NCBI RefSeq assembly: GCF_003260125.1
Contig: NZ_QHKO01000008.1
Span: forward strand, 125,857 to 189,856
Direction of reading: 5' to 3'
From: Lujinxingia litoralis
GTDB taxonomy: Bacteria > Myxococcota_A > Bradymonadia > Bradymonadales > Bradymonadaceae
Length of the DNA: 64,000 bases
Shown here: positions 53,280-62,071 of the stretch, in pieces
Numbering within the stretch: the first letter of the stretch is position 1
Layout: each line of letters starts with the position of its first letter
Notes under the pieces: generated by a model
Seen by the model: the letters and a program-made list of their open reading frames with translations, nothing else
The model's database searches: none
Told to the model about the DNA's origin: nothing
Made by a program: the position numbers and the translations under genes

Positions 53280-53443
53280 GGGAGGTTCCTGCAAGACCGG
53301 AGGAGCGCATGTGGACGGTGAGCTTTAACCTGTGCACCCCGGGGCTGATCGCAAGTACAGCAGACGAAAAGAAGAGGCAGAGTTGACGCGGGGTTGAGGA
53401 GGGTTATCGTCAAGATTCTTTTGGGCAGGGAGGTCGGTTCAGC

Positions 53444-54535
53444 ATGGAGGAGAGGGTGATCAGCGAAGGTACAAGGGGTGATGAAGGGGAGGCGATCGGC
53501 AAGGTGCCCAACGCCATGGTCGACCGGCGGGGGCAGGCTCGTATTGGCACGTACCGCGGGGAGCTGGTGGCGGTGCAGCTGGAGCGCCTGCGTGGCGAGG
53601 AGGCGCTGGGAGGGTTGCAGGCTCGGCTGCGCCGCAAACGCTGGCAGTACAGCGCGCTGTGCACCGATGAGGTCTTTGTGGCGCAGGCGGTGGTGCACGC
53701 CGGCTTTGCCGGAAACGCGTTTATGTATGCGATCGATCTGCGCGAAGAGCGCCTGGTGCTGCGCGCCAGCACGCTGGGGCTTCCAGGGGTGCAGGTCGCG
53801 GTGAACAATCAGCCCGGTGCCGGTCTGGAGGCTTCCTTTCGCGGCCCGGGGCAAAAGATCTGGACCCGGCGCCCCCCCCAGGGGGCGCCGTATGAGGTGG
53901 GCGCGAACCTCTCTCGGTGGGGAGCGTTGCCCTACGGGGCGGTCGATCTGCGTGCCCACCTGAGCGTGGTCCAGGCCGCGCCCGCGCTCACCGTGATCGC
54001 GCCGGTGGCCGCGCCGGGGCGCCTCAATGTGACGCAGAAATGGATGGGGCTGCCGGCCCGGGGGCGGCTGCAGATCGCGTCGCGCTCCTATGAGCTGGCA
54101 GGCGGGCTGGGGGCGCTCGATTACACCCAGGGGTTTCTGGGCCGCCGCACCGCCTGGCGCTGGGCGATGGCGCTGGGGCGCCTGGACGACGGGCGCCGGC
54201 TGGGGCTGAACCTCGTCGAGGGGTTCAACGACGACCATCCCACCGCCAATGAGAACGCGCTCTGGGTCGGCGATCGCCTCATCGGGCTGGGGCGCGCGCG
54301 TTTTACCTACCAGAAAGATCGCCCTGGCGAGCCCTGGCAGGTGCGCACCACCTGCGGGCGAGTCGAGCTGAGTTTCCGCTCGATCTACGTGCACCGCGAG
54401 GTGCGCAACATCGGGCCGGTGCGAAGCTCATTTCTGCAGCCGGCCGGGCGTTTTGAGGGCACCATTAAGGTCGACAATATCGCCTATCCGGTGCGTCTGG
54501 TAGGCGTGACCGAGGACCAGGATATCTGGTGGTGA
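53444..54535 (+). CDS. DUF2804 family protein
   Basis: 363 residues. Signatures of DUF2804: 'GALDYTQGFLGRRTAWRWAM', 'RLGLNLVEGFNDDHPTANEN', 'ALWVGDRLIGLG', and an end 'YPVRLVGVTEDQDIWW'. Mostly beta; some members resemble lipocalin-like AttH/CrtC carotenoid hydratases. Function is unknown here; no carotenoid or lipid genes are adjacent. No signal peptide is seen. Preceded by a 164-base gap and followed by two leader hairpins of the next operon. Confidence 0.85.
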   Translation: MEERVISEGTRGDEGEAIGKVPNAMVDRRGQARIGTYRGELVAVQLERLRGEEALGGLQARLRRKRWQYSALCTDEVFVAQAVVHAGFAGNAFMYAIDLREERLVLRASTLGLPGVQVAVNNQPGAGLEASFRGPGQKIWTRRPPQGAPYEVGANLSRWGALPYGAVDLRAHLSVVQAAPALTVIAPVAAPGRLNVTQKWMGLPARGRLQIASRSYELAGGLGALDYTQGFLGRRTAWRWAMALGRLDDGRRLGLNLVEGFNDDHPTANENALWVGDRLIGLGRARFTYQKDRPGEPWQVRTTCGRVELSFRSIYVHREVRNIGPVRSSFLQPAGRFEGTIKVDNIAYPVRLVGVTEDQDIWW

Positions 54536-54595
54536 TATCGCTTCTTCGGGGCGGTTGTAAGGCCCCGGCGACTGTGGGAGATTGCGCGCGAAAGA

Positions 54596-54647
54596 GGGGC
54601 CCGAAGGGCCCCGTGGGAGGTTCGGGCCCTCGTCGAGGGGCCGAACC
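54596..54647 (+). promoter_or_regulatory. Two consecutive leader hairpins before the PPC-Nudix-coaBC operon
   Basis: First stem: GGGGCCC (54596-54602) with GGGCCCC (54606-54612). Second: arms 54619-54632 and 54634-54647 pair at 13 of 14 positions. They sit 30-80 bases before the GTG start and no T-run follows, so a leader or operator role is more likely than simple termination. Confidence 0.5.
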
Positions 54648-54676
54648 TGGCGCTGACTTAGCACCTGAGGAAGTAC

Positions 54677-55558
54677 GTGATTTTTCGAGTTTCTACGAGT
54701 ACGCAAAAGCTGGTCGGGCGAGTCGATGAGGGCGAAGAGCTGGTGACCGAGCTTACCCGCATCTGTCGCAGCAACGGAGTGCACGCCGCCGAGCTCCGCG
54801 CCGTCGGGCAGTTCTCCGAGATCGAACTCGCCGTCTTCGATGCGCAGCGCGGTGAGTACGTAAAGGTGGTCGACGGGAAAGGCTACTTTGAGCTGGTGAG
54901 CCTCAACGGCAACGTCTCCACCCTGGGCGATGAGGTGGTGTTGCGCCTTGACGCGGTGTTCAATGCCCTGGGACCGGCCGGACCCCAGCTGGTGGCCGGC
55001 CAGCTGCGCCGGGCCAAAGCGCTGAGCGCGGAGTTTGTGGTGGAGGTCTTTAGCGATCTTCGACTGCGCCGCCGGCTCGACGCGTCGAGCGGTCGGCTGG
55101 AGTTGGAAGCCGTTGAGCAGGTGGAGCGCAAGCAAGCGGCGGCGCCCGCCGAAGAAGTGCCGGCGGCCCCGGAAGAGGCGGCGCCGGTCGAGACCAGCGC
55201 CCCGGTTCCTCAGGCCCCCGGGCTCTCCTGGACCGATGCCATCGCTGAGGCCGACAGCGCCGAGAGTCGGCGCGAGGCCGCGCGCAAGGGGCGCCCGATG
55301 CCCAAAAAGCCTACCAAAACCGTCTCCTTTGATGACGATGAGGATGACGATCTGGAAGGCCCCTGGCTCAAACCCGGCGATATCCTCAATCACCCCAAGC
55401 TCGGGCGTTGCCGGGTGATGAAGGTTGAGGATGAGGACTACTGCCACATCCGGCTGCCGCGCGGGAAGATTCGCAAGATGATGCTGGAAGTGCTCGACAT
55501 TCGCTTCGCCGGCGAAGAAGACGGCCGCAACGTGTTTGAGGCCCGGGTGCGTAAATGA
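54677..55558 (+). CDS. PPC/DUF296 domain protein with a KOW-like C-terminal module
   Basis: 293 residues, GTG start with GAGGAAG before it. The first ~140 residues match the PPC/DUF296 trimer domain ('ELTRICRSNGVHAAELRAVG', 'FELVSLNGNVSTLGDEVVLR'), in plants attached to AT-hook proteins. A Pro/Ala/Glu-rich linker (~160-215) follows. The C-terminus has a small beta module 'LKPGDILNHPKLGRCRVMKV' reminiscent of CarD/KOW-type tails. It is the first gene of an operon with a Nudix hydrolase (4-base overlap) and coaBC. Function unknown; a link to CoA metabolism is inferred from position only. Confidence 0.8.
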   Translation: MIFRVSTSTQKLVGRVDEGEELVTELTRICRSNGVHAAELRAVGQFSEIELAVFDAQRGEYVKVVDGKGYFELVSLNGNVSTLGDEVVLRLDAVFNALGPAGPQLVAGQLRRAKALSAEFVVEVFSDLRLRRRLDASSGRLELEAVEQVERKQAAAPAEEVPAAPEEAAPVETSAPVPQAPGLSWTDAIAEADSAESRREAARKGRPMPKKPTKTVSFDDDEDDDLEGPWLKPGDILNHPKLGRCRVMKVEDEDYCHIRLPRGKIRKMMLEVLDIRFAGEEDGRNVFEARVRK

Positions 55559-56184
55559 GCTGGGCTCTCTCCCCGGAGCGCGTTCGTCAGAAGCTGCAGG
55601 CGCTGAGCTGGGAGCCGCAGGTGAACTTTGAGCGGGTGCCCGGGCTCGAAGGCCGTCAGCTCCGTCAGGCGGCGGTGCTGGCGCCGCTCACCCAGGTGGG
55701 CGGCGAGCTGCACCTGGTGTTCACCGAGCGCCCCAGCACGATGCGTGAGCACTCCGGGGAGGTGGCCTTCCCCGGAGGCCGCCGCGATCCGGAAGATCGC
55801 CGGTTGAGGGACACCGCGCTGCGGGAGGCTCATGAAGAGATCGGGTTGATGCCCGAGGATGTGCGCCTCTACGGCTCGTTGGTGCGCATGCCCACGATCA
55901 GCGGCTACGAGGTCACGACCTTTGTGGGAGAGTTTGCGCACCCCTATGAGTTGAACCCCAACCCTGGCGAGATCGAAGAGATGTTTCTGGTGCCACTGGC
56001 TCACCTGGCCGATCCGGCCTGCCAGCGTGTGGAGCAGCGCAGCTGGGATGGCGTGGCCTACGACCTGCATTTTTATGATGTGGCGGGGCACACCATCTGG
56101 GGCGCCACCGGGTATATGGTGAGTGTGCTCCTGGATTTTCTGGCCGGAAGACCGCTGGATCAGGGGCGCTGGACGAGGGAGTAA
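55555..56184 (+). CDS. Nudix hydrolase, CoA pyrophosphatase (NudL) type
   Basis: 209 residues. The Nudix box is read from 'GGRRDPEDRRLRDTALREAHEEIGL', with catalytic REAHEE and preceded by 'HSGEVAFPGG', the UPF0035 signature of NudL/CoA diphosphatases. 'MPTISGYEVTTFVGEFAHPY' supports the same family. It cleaves CoA to 3',5'-ADP and 4'-phosphopantetheine. Overlaps the PPC gene by 4 bases and sits 7 bases before coaBC, so making and degrading CoA are encoded side by side. Confidence 0.93.
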   Translation: MSWALSPERVRQKLQALSWEPQVNFERVPGLEGRQLRQAAVLAPLTQVGGELHLVFTERPSTMREHSGEVAFPGGRRDPEDRRLRDTALREAHEEIGLMPEDVRLYGSLVRMPTISGYEVTTFVGEFAHPYELNPNPGEIEEMFLVPLAHLADPACQRVEQRSWDGVAYDLHFYDVAGHTIWGATGYMVSVLLDFLAGRPLDQGRWTRE

Positions 56185-56191
56185 GACGACG

Positions 56192-57400
56192 ATGGCGTTG
56201 AACGTAGTGCTTGGAGTAAGCGGTGGGATTGCGGCCTACAAGGCCTGCGAGCTGGCCCGCGCGCTGATCAAAAGGGGAGACGAGGTGCGGGTGGTGATGA
56301 CCCGCAACGCCCGGGAGTTTGTCTCGCCATTGACCTTTCAGGCGCTGACGCAGGCGCCGGTGGGGTTGGCCACCTTTGATCCGGGATACGAGGCGCAGAT
56401 CGGCCATATCGAGCTGGCGCGCTGGGCTGATGTGGTGCTCGTGGCCCCGGCAACGGCCAATCTGGTCGCGAAGATGGCCCATGGGCTGGCCGACGATCTT
56501 TTGACGACGGTGCTGCTGGCCACCCGGGCGCCGGTGGTGGTGGCCCCGGCGATGAACACGCAGATGTATTTGCATCCCCGGGTGCAGGCCAACTTAACGA
56601 CCCTCTCCCAGACCCCCGGCTATCGGGTGATCGCCCCCGATCACGGGGAACTCGCCTGCAAAGAGGTCGGTCCGGGTAGACTGCCCGATCCGCCGGTGAT
56701 TCTGGCGGAGCTCGATCGGGCGCTCTCCCCCCAGCTGCTGGCGGGCAAACGCGTGCTCTTGAGCGCCGGACCAACCCGCGAGCGGATCGATGCGGCCCGT
56801 TTTCTCTCGAACCCCTCCAGCGGCAAGATGGGCTACGCATTGGCGGCCGCGGCCCGGGAGATGGGCGCGGAGGTGACCCTGGTCAGCGGCCCGGTGGCGC
56901 TTGAGGCGCCTTACGGCGTGGATGTGATCGGGGTGGAGAGCGCGGTAGAGATGCATGGCGAGGTGATGGCCCGCGCGCCGGAGTCGGATGTGGTCATGAT
57001 GGTGGCGGCCGTGGCCGACTGGCGGCCGGCCGTGGCCAGCCAGGCAAAGCTCGAGAAGTCGTCGATGGAGCCCGTGCTGGAGTTGACGCGAAACCCCGAT
57101 ATTCTGGCCGAACTCGGGGAGCGCTTTGGGCCGGGCAGCGGTGCCACTGAGGGGCCGATCCTGGTGGGATTTGCCGCGGAGAGTCACGACGTGGTTGCCC
57201 GCGGTCGGGCCAAGGCCGCACGTAAGGGGGTCCACGCGCTGGTCGCCAACGCCATTGGTGGCCCTGCGGGGGCCTTTGGGGCCGATGAGTCCACGGTTCA
57301 TGTGCTCGTGGGCGCGCAGGAAGCTCGCACGCATCGCGGGCCGAAGTCGGCGCTCGCGCGGGCCATCTGGCAGGACCTTGCCGGGTTGGCGCGAGGATGA
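56192..57400 (+). CDS. coaBC: Bifunctional phosphopantothenoylcysteine synthetase/decarboxylase
   Basis: 402 residues from ATG 56192. N-terminal CoaC flavoprotein: 'LGVSGGIAAYKACELARALI', active-site 'GHIELARWADVVLVAPATAN' (His) and 'PVVVAPAMNTQMYLHPRVQA'. C-terminal CoaB: 'RVLLSAGPTRERIDAARFLS', 'NPSSGKMGYALA', 'MMVAAVADWRP' and a late Lys-rich 'VGFAAESHD' segment. It turns 4'-phosphopantothenate and Cys (with CTP) into 4'-phosphopantetheine, central in CoA synthesis. Third gene of the PPC-Nudix-coaBC operon. Confidence 0.96.
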   Translation: MALNVVLGVSGGIAAYKACELARALIKRGDEVRVVMTRNAREFVSPLTFQALTQAPVGLATFDPGYEAQIGHIELARWADVVLVAPATANLVAKMAHGLADDLLTTVLLATRAPVVVAPAMNTQMYLHPRVQANLTTLSQTPGYRVIAPDHGELACKEVGPGRLPDPPVILAELDRALSPQLLAGKRVLLSAGPTRERIDAARFLSNPSSGKMGYALAAAAREMGAEVTLVSGPVALEAPYGVDVIGVESAVEMHGEVMARAPESDVVMMVAAVADWRPAVASQAKLEKSSMEPVLELTRNPDILAELGERFGPGSGATEGPILVGFAAESHDVVARGRAKAARKGVHALVANAIGGPAGAFGADESTVHVLVGAQEARTHRGPKSALARAIWQDLAGLARG

Positions 57401-57472
57401 GGTGCCGGGACGAAGGTCGCGCAAAGGCGGCGTTGTCTTCTGGATGCGATCTGTGCTTATAAGGATGCCGTG

Positions 57473-58987
57473 ATGTCGAAGCGAGCTTATGTCAAAGCGC
57501 TGGTGGGAGATCTTCGCCGCTACCTGGAGTGGCAGCAGGCTCAGGGTGTGCCCGGCGCAAGCCCCGCTCTGACCGCGGACCGGCAGGCCTTTGAGGTCTT
57601 CAAACAAGCTCGTCAGGAGCGCCAGCTGGCCAGCATGCGCGCCGAGTTGGGAGCGCCACCCTCGGGGGGCGCTCCGCAGCGCGTCGCGAGCCCGGCCTCT
57701 CCTCCCCCGCAGGCGCCGGCCGCCGCCGCTCCGCCGGCGTTTTCGCCCCCCTCGTTTTCGCCCACGCCTTCGGCCGCGACGCCTTCGTCGGGAAGCGGCG
57801 CGGGTAGCTCTTCGTCGGTGACCGCCTCCACGCCGCTGTGGTCGCAGCTGGGCGCGCGGGCCACCCACACCTTTCGAGGAGGGAGTGAGACGAGCCCCGG
57901 GGCGCCTTCGGCTGCCTCTTCGCCGGGACCCTCGTCTTCGCCGGGACCCTCGTCTTCGCGGGCGCCCGCACCCGCGGCACCCAGCTCCTCGGCGACACGC
58001 TCGTCAGGGCCTTCGTCGGCGCGCGCCTCCACGCCCGTCGAGCCCTCGCCCTACGACGATTATCCGGGGCCGATGTACGAAGAACCCTCCTACGAGGATT
58101 ATGCCGAGTACGGTGCGCTCGCCAGTCAGCCGCCGGCCTCCGGGGCTCCGAGCACGTCGTCGGCCCCGGCGCGCCCGGCGTCTTCGCCGGGGCGTGCCTC
58201 CTCGGGGCGTTCGGCGTCGTCGTCGAGCCGTGGGGGCCAGGGATCGCCACGTGCCTCCTCGGGGCGTTCGGCGTCGTCGTCGAGCCGTGGGGGCCAGGGA
58301 TCGCCACGTGCCTCCTCGGGGCGCCAGGGATCGCCGCGTGCTTCTTCGGGGCGTTCGTCATCGCCGCGTGCCTCCTCGGGGCGCCAGCCATCGCCGCGCC
58401 CGGCGGCGGGGGGCCGGGGCAAGGAGATGACTCCCGGCGAGAAGATGGCCTTTCTCAAAAACTACCTGGGCGACTGCCAGCGCTGCCGGCTGAGCCAGAG
58501 CCGCTCGCGGATCGTGTTCGGGGAGGGGGATCCCTCGGCGCGCCTGATGTTCATTGGCGAGGCCCCGGGCTTTCACGAGGACCGGGAAGGGCGGCCCTTT
58601 GTCGGGAAGTCCGGCGAGCTTTTGACCGGCATGATCCGGGGCATGAAGCTCTCTCGCGAACAGGTCTACATCGCCAACGTGGTCAAATGCCGTCCGCCGG
58701 AGAACCGCAATCCGTCGCCGACCGAGATTCAGGAATGCCGCCCCTTTTTGCAAAAGCAGATCGCGGTGGTTCAGCCCGAGATCATCGTGACTCTGGGGCT
58801 CTTTGCCACCCAGACGCTGCTGGGCACCGAGGGGCGTATTGGCGATCTTCGGGGGCGCTGGCACGACTATCAGGGCATCGCTGTGATGCCCACCTATCAC
58901 CCGGCTTTCTTGATGCGCGACGAAGCCAAGAAGCGTCCGGCCTGGGAAGATCTCAAGATGGTGATGAGACGCCTGGGGCTGGGGTAA
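57473..58987 (+). CDS. Uracil-DNA glycosylase (family 4, Fe-S) with a large disordered insert
   Basis: 504 residues. The C-terminal ~200 residues are a family 4 (or 5) uracil-DNA glycosylase: 'CQRCRLSQSRSRIVFGEG', 'MFIGEAPGFHEDREGRPFVG', 'NVVKCRPPENRNPSPTEIQE', 'CRPFLQKQIAVVQPEIIVTL' and 'MPTYHPAFLMRDEAKKRPAW'. Four cysteines (CQRC, KCR, ECR) fit the 4Fe-4S cluster. Ahead of it lies a ~50-residue helical start and a ~260-residue Ser/Pro/Ala/Arg-rich region with 'RASSGR' repeats, mirrored at DNA level by 57-bp repeats near 58192-58310. The insert is probably an extended linker or DNA/RNA-binding tail. Alternative start GTG 57470. Confidence 0.9.
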   Translation: MSKRAYVKALVGDLRRYLEWQQAQGVPGASPALTADRQAFEVFKQARQERQLASMRAELGAPPSGGAPQRVASPASPPPQAPAAAAPPAFSPPSFSPTPSAATPSSGSGAGSSSSVTASTPLWSQLGARATHTFRGGSETSPGAPSAASSPGPSSSPGPSSSRAPAPAAPSSSATRSSGPSSARASTPVEPSPYDDYPGPMYEEPSYEDYAEYGALASQPPASGAPSTSSAPARPASSPGRASSGRSASSSSRGGQGSPRASSGRSASSSSRGGQGSPRASSGRQGSPRASSGRSSSPRASSGRQPSPRPAAGGRGKEMTPGEKMAFLKNYLGDCQRCRLSQSRSRIVFGEGDPSARLMFIGEAPGFHEDREGRPFVGKSGELLTGMIRGMKLSREQVYIANVVKCRPPENRNPSPTEIQECRPFLQKQIAVVQPEIIVTLGLFATQTLLGTEGRIGDLRGRWHDYQGIAVMPTYHPAFLMRDEAKKRPAWEDLKMVMRRLGLG

Positions 58988-59087
58988 GAGAGCCATTTTT
59001 ACCACTATGGATGGATGGCTGTGTGTGACGCCCGCGCGAGAGCTCGGGGGTTGAGCGCAGCCCACAACAGGTTTGAGAGGAGCGAGC

Positions 59088-60131
59088 GTGAGCGAGCGAC
59101 GTGGACATGATCTGGGACTTCATCGCGTCATTGAGCCCCAGGGGGCCCTTCCCCAGGCTGCCGAGCGCCTGGATGCCGAGAGCCCGGCCTTTGAGAATGA
59201 GATCGTCATTGACGTGCAGACGCTCAACATCGACTCGGCCAGCTTCCATCAGATCATGGGAGAGCTGGGCCGCGATGAGGCGAAGGTCGGCGAACGCGTG
59301 CGTGAGATCGTGGCCGCGCGTGGCAAGATGCAGAACCCGGTCACCGGCAGCGGCGGTATGCTGCTGGGCACGGTCAAGGCGATCGGCAAGCATTACCAGG
59401 GGCCCGTGGAGCTGAAGGTGGGCCAGCGAGTCGCCACGCTGGTGAGCCTGACGCTGACCCCGCTGAAGATCGATGCGATTGAAAAGGTGCATCTCGACGC
59501 CGATCAGATCGATATCCGGGGCACGGCCTACCTCTGGCCGAGCTCGCCGGTGGTGGCGATGCCCGAGGATCTTCCGGAGCGGGTCGCGCTCTCGGCGCTC
59601 GATGTGTGTGGGGCGCCGGCGCAGACCGCGCGCCTGGTCGAAGGCAAGGAGCGGGTGCTGATTCTGGGCGCCGGAAAGTCCGGCATGCTCTGCGCGGCCA
59701 CCGCCCGCGCCACCCTGGGAGAGGCCGGCAAGGTGTACGCCGTCGATCTCTACGATGAGAACCTCAAGGTCTTGCAGGACGCCGGCATCGTCGACGACTT
59801 CCGTACCGCCAACGCCAAAGTGCCCACCGAGGTGCTGGAGGCCGTGGAGGCGATGACGGGAGGGGAGCCGGTGGATGTGGTCATCAACACCTGCAATGTG
59901 AGCGGCACCGAGATGTCGGCGATTCTGCCGGTGAAGGACCGGGGCGTGGTCTACTTCTTTAACATGGCTACCGACTTCTCCCGCGCCGCGCTGGGCAGCG
60001 AAGGGGTGGGCAAGGATGTCGATCTGCTCATCGGGAACGGTTACGCCCACGGCCACGCCGAGCTGACCCTGAAGATGGTCCGCGAGTTCGCGGTGGTGCG
60101 CCGCCAACTCGAAGGGCTGGCCGGCGCCTGA
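59088..60131 (+). CDS. kdd: L-erythro-3,5-diaminohexanoate dehydrogenase
   Basis: 347 residues from GTG 59088, with GAGAGGAG before it (TTG 59073 in frame is less likely). Hallmarks of Kdd: 'LGLHRVIEPQGALPQAAERL', 'ENEIVIDVQTLNIDSASFHQ', 'KMQNPVTGSGGMLLGTVKAI', 'VATLVSLTLTPLKIDAIEKV', the Rossmann loop 'ILGAGKSGMLCAATARATLG' and 'LLIGNGYAHGHAELTLKMVR'. In lysine fermentation it oxidises L-erythro-3,5-diaminohexanoate with NAD+. The other genes of that pathway (kamA, kamDE, kce, kal) are not in this window, so its role here is uncertain. Confidence 0.92.
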   Translation: MSERRGHDLGLHRVIEPQGALPQAAERLDAESPAFENEIVIDVQTLNIDSASFHQIMGELGRDEAKVGERVREIVAARGKMQNPVTGSGGMLLGTVKAIGKHYQGPVELKVGQRVATLVSLTLTPLKIDAIEKVHLDADQIDIRGTAYLWPSSPVVAMPEDLPERVALSALDVCGAPAQTARLVEGKERVLILGAGKSGMLCAATARATLGEAGKVYAVDLYDENLKVLQDAGIVDDFRTANAKVPTEVLEAVEAMTGGEPVDVVINTCNVSGTEMSAILPVKDRGVVYFFNMATDFSRAALGSEGVGKDVDLLIGNGYAHGHAELTLKMVREFAVVRRQLEGLAGA

Positions 60132-60252
60132 GCTTGCACCCGGGGCGGCCAGCGGGCACACTGCGCCGCCCCGCATTTGCTGTGCGCTGTTGAAGCCGGG
60201 GTTGGGCGCTGGTGGCGGGGAGTAAATCGCCCGGGGCATTCGTTTTGCCCGC

Positions 60253-60268
60253 ATGAACACGAGTTCAT
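60253..60268. promoter_or_regulatory. Inverted repeat upstream of clpX
   Basis: Perfect arms ATGAAC and GTTCAT around ACGA, 52-67 bases before the clpX ATG. Could be a heat- or stress-regulator operator. No other copy was noticed. Confidence 0.4.
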
Positions 60269-60319
60269 CATGCTCCAAAAGATGAGCTCCCCCGAAAGAA
60301 TGACTCTGACGAGAGCGAC

Positions 60320-61588
60320 ATGAAGACGACTGATTCCGAAAGCAAGGTGCGCTGCTCCTTCTGTGGCAAAGAAGCCCGGGACGTGCAGAAGCTGATCGCC
60401 GGCCCCAAGGTGCACATCTGCGATGAGTGCGTCTCTCTGTGCCGCGAGATCATTGAGGAAGACCGTCAACGCGAGCCCGAGAAGCAAAAAGAGCTCAAGG
60501 AGATGCGTCCCTCCCAGATCAAGACCTTCCTCGACGAGCATATCGTGGGGCAGGATCGCGCCAAGCGCGCGCTCTCGGTCGCGGTGTACAACCACTACAA
60601 GCGCATTCGTACCGCGGAGCTGGAGGCCGGCGGCGCCGAGCCCCACGAAGAAGACGAGGGCGTGGAGCTGACCAAGGGCAACATCCTGCTTATCGGTCCC
60701 ACCGGCAGCGGCAAGACCCTGATGGCGCAGTCGCTGGCCCGAAAGCTCGACGTGCCCTTCACCATCGCCGATGCCACCAGCCTGACCGAGGCCGGCTACG
60801 TGGGCGAAGACGTCGAGAATGTGGTCAAGAATCTGTGGCTCGCCGCCGATCGCGACGTGGAACGCGCCAGTCGCGGCATCGTGTGCATCGACGAGATCGA
60901 CAAGATCAGCCGCCGCGGAGACAGCCCCTCCTCCACCCGTGACGTGGGCGGTGAGGGCGTGCAGCAGGCGCTCTTGAAGATGGTGGAGGCGTCGAAGGTG
61001 ATGATCACCCCGGAGGGCTCGCGCAATCGCCCCCAGCAGGAGTTCATTCAGGTCGACACCGGCAACATCCTCTTCATCGCCAGCGGGTCTTTTCAGGGCC
61101 TGACCGACATCATCGCTCGTCGCATCGGCAAGAGTCAGATGGGCTTTGGCGCCGACTTCTCCAAACGCCTGGAAAGCAGCAATGATCTGCTGCGCCATGT
61201 GCGTCCGGAGGACGTGGTCAAGTTCGGGATGATCCCGGAGTTCGTGGGGCGCTTCCCGGTGATCGTGGCCTTTGACGAGCTGAGCGAAGACATGCTCGTG
61301 GAGATCCTCTGGAAGCCCAAAAACAGCCTGGTCAAGCAGTACCAGAAGTTGTTTGAACTGGAGAAGGTCAAGCTGCGCTTCAATCAGGAGGCGATGGTCG
61401 CCATCGTGCGGGAGGCCATCAAGCGCAAGACCGGGGCCCGCGGGCTGCGTGCGATCATCGAGGAGGTGATGCTCGACATTATGTATGAGCTTCCCAGCCT
61501 GGAGAACGTGCGCGAGTGCGTGATCACCGAAGAGAGCGTGTTGCATCGGGAGAAGCCGATGTTGGTCTACGAGAAGCAGAGCGCGTAA
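60320..61588 (+). CDS. clpX: ATP-dependent Clp protease ATP-binding subunit ClpX
   Basis: 422 residues. Four-cysteine zinc-binding domain (C12, C15, C34, C37), then the AAA+ core: Walker A 'GPTGSGKT' (126-133), Walker B 'GIVCIDEIDKI', sensor and arginine finger regions, pore loops in 'GYVGEDVENVV' and 'RRGDSPS', and 'IGKSQMGFGADF' near the IGF/ClpP-contact loop. Unfoldase that feeds substrates to ClpP. clpP, tig and lon are not adjacent, so the usual tig-clpP-clpX-lon cluster is split here. Two unknown genes follow on the same strand. Confidence 0.97.
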   Translation: MKTTDSESKVRCSFCGKEARDVQKLIAGPKVHICDECVSLCREIIEEDRQREPEKQKELKEMRPSQIKTFLDEHIVGQDRAKRALSVAVYNHYKRIRTAELEAGGAEPHEEDEGVELTKGNILLIGPTGSGKTLMAQSLARKLDVPFTIADATSLTEAGYVGEDVENVVKNLWLAADRDVERASRGIVCIDEIDKISRRGDSPSSTRDVGGEGVQQALLKMVEASKVMITPEGSRNRPQQEFIQVDTGNILFIASGSFQGLTDIIARRIGKSQMGFGADFSKRLESSNDLLRHVRPEDVVKFGMIPEFVGRFPVIVAFDELSEDMLVEILWKPKNSLVKQYQKLFELEKVKLRFNQEAMVAIVREAIKRKTGARGLRAIIEEVMLDIMYELPSLENVRECVITEESVLHREKPMLVYEKQSA

Positions 61589-61591
61589 AGG

Positions 61592-61978
61592 ATGGCGGTG
61601 ATCGAGCCCTCGGAGAGCTGGCAGCGTCTGCATGTGCCCCCGGGCGGGGTGTACACGGGACTGCGGGAGTACGCCTGTGATGGGGCGGTGGTCCGCGCCC
61701 TGATCGGTGGCAGCACCGAGGAGCCGCGCCTGGAGGGCTGTGAGGTTCTGGAACTTCATGACCTGAACGTTGGCCAGCGCCGCACCCGCCACGATGTGGG
61801 TGCCTTTTTGAGGCGCTGCCTGCGGCGCCTGCGCCAGGATGGGATGATCCTGGTGGTCGACGGAGTGGTGCTCTCGATTCCCGGCGATCGGATCGAGGTC
61901 AAGCGCGTGCGTTTTCAGCAGTTCTGCTCCCGGGCCCAGGCGCTGGGCCCCTTTACCTCGCCAGAGCCGGTGTTGTAG
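61592..61978 (+). CDS. Hypothetical protein, clpX operon
   Basis: 128 residues, 3 bases after the clpX stop, so very probably co-transcribed. No signal peptide, no family recognised. Features are 'LEGCEVLELHDLNVGQRRTR' and a basic stretch 'GAFLRRCLRRLRQDGMILVV' followed by 'DGVVLSIPGDRIEVKRVRFQ', which may be a small alpha/beta fold. 'DGMILVVDGVVLSIPGDRIE' looks like a beta region. A clpX-linked adaptor would be a natural guess but has no support beyond position. Confidence 0.6.
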   Translation: MAVIEPSESWQRLHVPPGGVYTGLREYACDGAVVRALIGGSTEEPRLEGCEVLELHDLNVGQRRTRHDVGAFLRRCLRRLRQDGMILVVDGVVLSIPGDRIEVKRVRFQQFCSRAQALGPFTSPEPVL

Positions 61979-62071
61979 CCACGGGGCCGGGGCGTGTGGA
62001 CCGCCAGAGTCAGGATGGAAGGATGGTATCGGGAGCGGTCCGGCCAGGGATGAAGCAGAGGCGACTGAGCG

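Noticed and set aside
53276..54394. Reverse frame opposite the DUF2804 gene
   Set aside because: The forward frame carries DUF2804 signatures; the reverse has none and is Pro/His/Arg-rich.
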